Shown one piece after another: positions 4,801-7,089 of a DNA stretch of 7,089 nt. Each line of letters opens with the position of its first letter. Position 1 is the first letter of the stretch. Made by a program: the position numbers and the translations under genes. The stretch is from the NCBI GenBank assembly GCA_937907415.1, contig CALCHY010000004.1, positions 1-7,089 of the forward strand. The letters are read 5' to 3'. The notes under the pieces were generated by a model. It saw only the letters and a program-made list of their open reading frames with translations, searched no databases and was not told the DNA's origin. This stretch comes from an uncultured Trueperaceae bacterium (GTDB taxonomy: Bacteria > Deinococcota > Deinococci > Deinococcales > Trueperaceae).

Positions 4801-5692
4801 CACCGCGGTCCGCGAGTTCCTCTACCTCGACTACCCGAAACTAACTTCGTACTACGCCCAGCTCTTCGCGGGCGCCCGCAAAGACTTCACGCACACACTG
4901 AGCGCCAGCAAGGAAGAGGCCGCTAGCTCACCACAAACCACACAACAGTTTGAAGGAACAGTCTCAGCTTCGACCGGAGAGTCGGACAGCATCGCTCGCA
5001 TGCTCGGATTGATGGCGGACGTTCAATTGAAGGTCACTCGGCTCATAGAGTCCGGGCACACCTCCACTGGACGCATAGAAGCTGAAGTGACGGCGGAGAC
5101 GACGGAACTGCATCACGACATCTTGCGACGCGTCGAAGACGCGCTCGCCGCCGCGGACCTGATCGAAACCAACACGGCGATGAAAGCGAGCACGCGGCCC
5201 TTCTATCGCGTAGCGGGCCGGGCAGCAATCATGGTGCTTGACGACTTCGTACGACACGTCGAGGAGAACGAAGCCCTGAACCGGGCACTCGAAGGCTTAG
5301 GGCACCAGAGCGCCGGAGAAATCGACAACGCCGAACACCTTAATTACATCCTTAAGCGCTTCTATGCCAGCGACATAGGCGTAGTCGTGTCTACCCGCGC
5401 CAGCGCAGTCAGCGCATCCCTGGATTCAAGGTACTTACAAGCGCCAATACGACACATCATCAATGCCTATGGACGAGTAACCCAAGTACCAATAACCATC
5501 CTTGGCTTACGGGCTAGGGATTCCGCACCCAGCACACAGAAGCCGATTACTCTTGGCAACTTCGTCAGCGACCTGCCCAAGGCGCTGTTGAAGGTGAACG
5601 ATTCGTTGCATGCGATGGACAACGTCTATCAGCTCCGGGCGGACCTGCACCTATTCCCAATCGCAATCTACGTCGACCCCGTCGCACGGTGA
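4703..5692 (+). CDS. DUF6414-like protein, candidate phage cargo
   Basis: A 329-aa soluble protein with no membrane segment. After a Ser/Thr-rich low-complexity N-terminus (residues 1-34), VREFLYLDYPKLTSYYAQLF (36-55) resembles the conserved opening of the uncharacterised DUF6414 family. FYRVAGRAAIMVLDDF (167-182) and the closing FPIAIYVDP (318-326) also fit that family as I remember it. The middle has a helical stretch (about 96-160). Biochemical function is unknown and no catalytic motif is evident. The start is ATG 4703, with AGGAAG six bases upstream, and it lies 98 bases inside the 65-aa gene in another frame. The low-complexity N-terminus is what double coding would produce. Codon choice (CTA, TTA, ATA, AGG, AGA) looks less strictly GC-ending than in the early operon, hinting at separate ancestry. 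Its place between repressor and integrase suggests a gene expressed in the lysogen. Confidence 0.75.
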   Translation: MKPRKRTNATTQKSHESTESTSSDSSNSGAPSNTAVREFLYLDYPKLTSYYAQLFAGARKDFTHTLSASKEEAASSPQTTQQFEGTVSASTGESDSIARMLGLMADVQLKVTRLIESGHTSTGRIEAEVTAETTELHHDILRRVEDALAAADLIETNTAMKASTRPFYRVAGRAAIMVLDDFVRHVEENEALNRALEGLGHQSAGEIDNAEHLNYILKRFYASDIGVVVSTRASAVSASLDSRYLQAPIRHIINAYGRVTQVPITILGLRARDSAPSTQKPITLGNFVSDLPKALLKVNDSLHAMDNVYQLRADLHLFPIAIYVDPVAR

Positions 5693-5709
5693 CACCCCCC
5701 GAGTAGGCG

Positions 5710-6978
5710 ATGGCCCGCAAACGTAACCGCCGCGCGCCTGGTGAGGGCGCAGTGTACGAGCGTCCTGAACGCGGCACGTGGGTCGCCGCCCTGATCGTCG
5801 GGTTCGACGAGCGCGGGCAACCACTGCGCCGCACCAAGACGACCCGCACGAAGGGCGAAGCGCAAGCCTGGCTGCTCGAGCAGCAAGCGGCGCTCCACGG
5901 CGGCGCGCAGCTCGGGGACAACAGCACCTTCCAAGAGCTCGTAGACGCATGGCTCGAAGCTGGCGAGACGCTGCGCGGCTGGAAGTCCAGTACGACCTCG
6001 TCGTACAAGTGGGTGTTGCAGCGCGCCACGCCTCACTTGGGGACCCTCAGAGCACGTGACATCGAACCCAGCACCATCCAGCGGCTGCTGCTCACCTTGG
6101 CGCGTGGCGGGGCGTCCCCGGGGCTCGTGCGCCGCGTCCGTCTGCACGTCGGCATGGTGTTGCGCGACGCAGCCAAGAAGGGCCTCGTCCCAAGAGATCC
6201 TGTTGCCGTGATTGACCCGCCGAAGGTAGACGCGCCGGCCATCCAGCGGTGGAGTGAGGACGAGATCGGCAAGGTCGTCCGGCACTGCCTGAGCGTGGAT
6301 GACCAGGCGGCACGCTACACGCTGGTAGCCCTAGGCACTGGCCTGCGCACCGAGGAGCTGCTGGGCCTCGCATGGTCCAGCGTCGACCTCACAGGCAAGG
6401 CGATCACGGTGGAGCGAGTCGCGGTTGAGGTCGAGGGCCGCGTCGAGCTGCGTGCAGGCGGTAAGACGGACGCCGCGAGCCGAGTGGTGCCCATCGACGA
6501 CATCACCATGGGCGCGTTGGCGCGGCAGCGTGAGCACGTGGAGCGCCTCAAGGCCATCAGGGCGGACGTGAACGCCCGCCAGGCGGCCCTGGGCCGCGAG
6601 TCGCCACACTGGGAGGACCTGGACGCGGTGTTCCCCACGAGCACCGGCACCATCTGGGGCCGCTCGTCGCTGCGCGGCCAGTTCAACGCCCTGCAGAAGG
6701 CCGCGGGCGTGAACCAAATCAAGCTCTACGCGACCAGGTCTACGCACGGCAGCCTCCTGGCGGATGCCGGGGTCAACCTGCACGCGCTAGCGGAGCGCCT
6801 GGGGCACACGGACCCGCGCTTCACAGCCAAGGTCTACCTGCGTGGAAGCAACTCGACTCACCGCGCCGTGGCTGATCGCATCGGCGCGATTCTCGGTAGC
6901 AGCTTGGTAGCAGAAGGCACCAGCTTTCGCGTTCCAACGGCACCCAGTGACGCCAGTTCGGGCGTCGAACCGAGCTGA
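5710..6978 (+). CDS. int: Tyrosine-family phage integrase
   Basis: A 422-aa tyrosine recombinase that should catalyse integration at, and with an excisionase excision from, a tRNA-Arg gene. Domains in order: an N-terminal arm-binding region (about 1-65, including GTWVAALIVGFDERGQ), a SAM-like core-binding domain (about 72-165, from STFQELVDAWLEAG), and the catalytic domain (about 178-395). Catalytic residues visible are Arg213 in GTGLRTEELLGLAW, Lys252 in GGKTDAASRVVPI, Arg343 in YATRSTHGSLL, His366 in ERLGHTD and Tyr376 in AKVYLRG. The box II motif reads Tyr-x-x-Arg instead of His-x-x-Arg, a variation seen in the family. About 46 residues follow the nucleophile, slightly longer than usual. 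ATG 5710 is the first possible start (in-frame TAG at 5704). Its ribosome binding site is weak and it lies 17 bases after the DUF6414-like gene, so coupled translation is possible. Confidence 0.95.
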   Translation: MARKRNRRAPGEGAVYERPERGTWVAALIVGFDERGQPLRRTKTTRTKGEAQAWLLEQQAALHGGAQLGDNSTFQELVDAWLEAGETLRGWKSSTTSSYKWVLQRATPHLGTLRARDIEPSTIQRLLLTLARGGASPGLVRRVRLHVGMVLRDAAKKGLVPRDPVAVIDPPKVDAPAIQRWSEDEIGKVVRHCLSVDDQAARYTLVALGTGLRTEELLGLAWSSVDLTGKAITVERVAVEVEGRVELRAGGKTDAASRVVPIDDITMGALARQREHVERLKAIRADVNARQAALGRESPHWEDLDAVFPTSTGTIWGRSSLRGQFNALQKAAGVNQIKLYATRSTHGSLLADAGVNLHALAERLGHTDPRFTAKVYLRGSNSTHRAVADRIGAILGSSLVAEGTSFRVPTAPSDASSGVEPS

Positions 6979-7041
6979 GAACGCGACCAGGACGGCACAT
7001 CCCACCACGTGACGCCTAACGCCGCCGATGCCCGGACGTGC
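6979..7041. other. Short non-coding stretch between int and the att core
   Basis: These 63 bases hold no gene and no clear terminator. A CCACGTG and some GC-rich bases are visible, but no repeats I can defend as integrase arm sites. By position it should be part of the phage side of the attachment region. The bases just before 7042 do not pair with the anticodon stem, so the tRNA similarity ends here. Confidence 0.5.
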
Positions 7042-7086
7042 CTACGGATCAGAAGGTCAGGAGTTCGAATCTTCTCGGGCGCACCA
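7042..7086 (+). other. Attachment-site core: 3' half of tRNA-Arg(ACG)
   Basis: The sequence reads as the 3' part of a tRNA. It contains an anticodon loop CTACGGA with anticodon ACG (7044-7046), the 3' anticodon-stem strand TCAGA, and a 5-base variable loop AGGTC. Next come a T-arm with stem AGGAG/CTTCT around loop TTCGAAT (7064-7070), the 3' acceptor strand CGGGCGC (7076-7082), discriminator A and encoded CCA (7084-7086). The D-arm, 5' acceptor strand and 5' anticodon stem are absent: the preceding bases CGTGC do not match the expected TCTGA. It is therefore a remnant and not a working tRNA, as left at the far end of a prophage (attR/attL) or carried in a phage attP. Confidence 0.87.
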
Positions 7087-7089
7087 AAT

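Noticed and set aside
5565..6783. Several minus-strand frames opposite int
   Set aside because: They are antisense shadows of a confidently identified integrase, with low-complexity Arg/Ser/Pro composition.
1..7089. CRISPR array, rRNA, insertion sequence or retron
   Set aside because: I saw no regularly spaced repeats, transposase, reverse transcriptase or rRNA-like sequence on either strand.

Overview
The window is one end of a temperate phage or prophage in a GC-rich bacterium. Actinomycetota is favoured because of the base composition, the frequent GTG starts, and a C-terminal RecT module that I associate with actinophage proteins. Another GC-rich phylum that uses leaderless messages, such as Deinococcota, cannot be excluded. 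The right edge carries the 3' half of a tRNA-Arg (anticodon ACG) with an encoded CCA. Its 5' half is missing, which is the usual scar left by phage integration into a tRNA gene.

Bases 1-3728 are transcribed leftward (minus strand) and form the early lytic operon. In order of transcription they hold: a Cro-like XRE regulator (3501-3728), an excisionase-like HTH protein (3253-3504), a leader with two hairpins (about 3171-3252), six small genes (an 88-aa helical protein, an 80-aa protein, a 66-aa zinc ribbon, a 69-aa protein, a 40-aa membrane protein and a 128-aa zinc-ribbon protein), a RecT/Bet single-strand annealing protein (630-1763), a Gam-like nuclease inhibitor (58-633), and the first codons of one more gene running off the left edge. 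From the 88-aa gene to the left edge, every gene junction is a 4-base ATGA or GTGA overlap. This argues for one polycistronic message with coupled translation.

Bases 3718-3820 are the lysis/lysogeny control region. A minus-strand promoter (TTGACA, 17 bp, TAGACT) starts RNA almost at the ATG of the Cro-like gene. A perfect inverted repeat covers that start codon, and further repeats lie toward the divergent gene. That gene (about 3820-4521, plus strand) is a CI/LexA-type repressor whose cleavage site, Ser and Lys are spaced much as in LexA, so the switch is probably SOS-responsive.

Bases 4603-5692 lie between repressor and integrase, where temperate phages often carry cargo. They hold a 65-aa charged helical protein and a 329-aa protein resembling the uncharacterised DUF6414 family, overlapping by 98 bases in different frames. 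This pair is the best candidate here for an undescribed function such as superinfection exclusion or defence. It is followed by a tyrosine integrase (5710-6978), a short non-coding stretch, and the tRNA-derived attachment core. No stretch longer than 300 bases lacks a gene.
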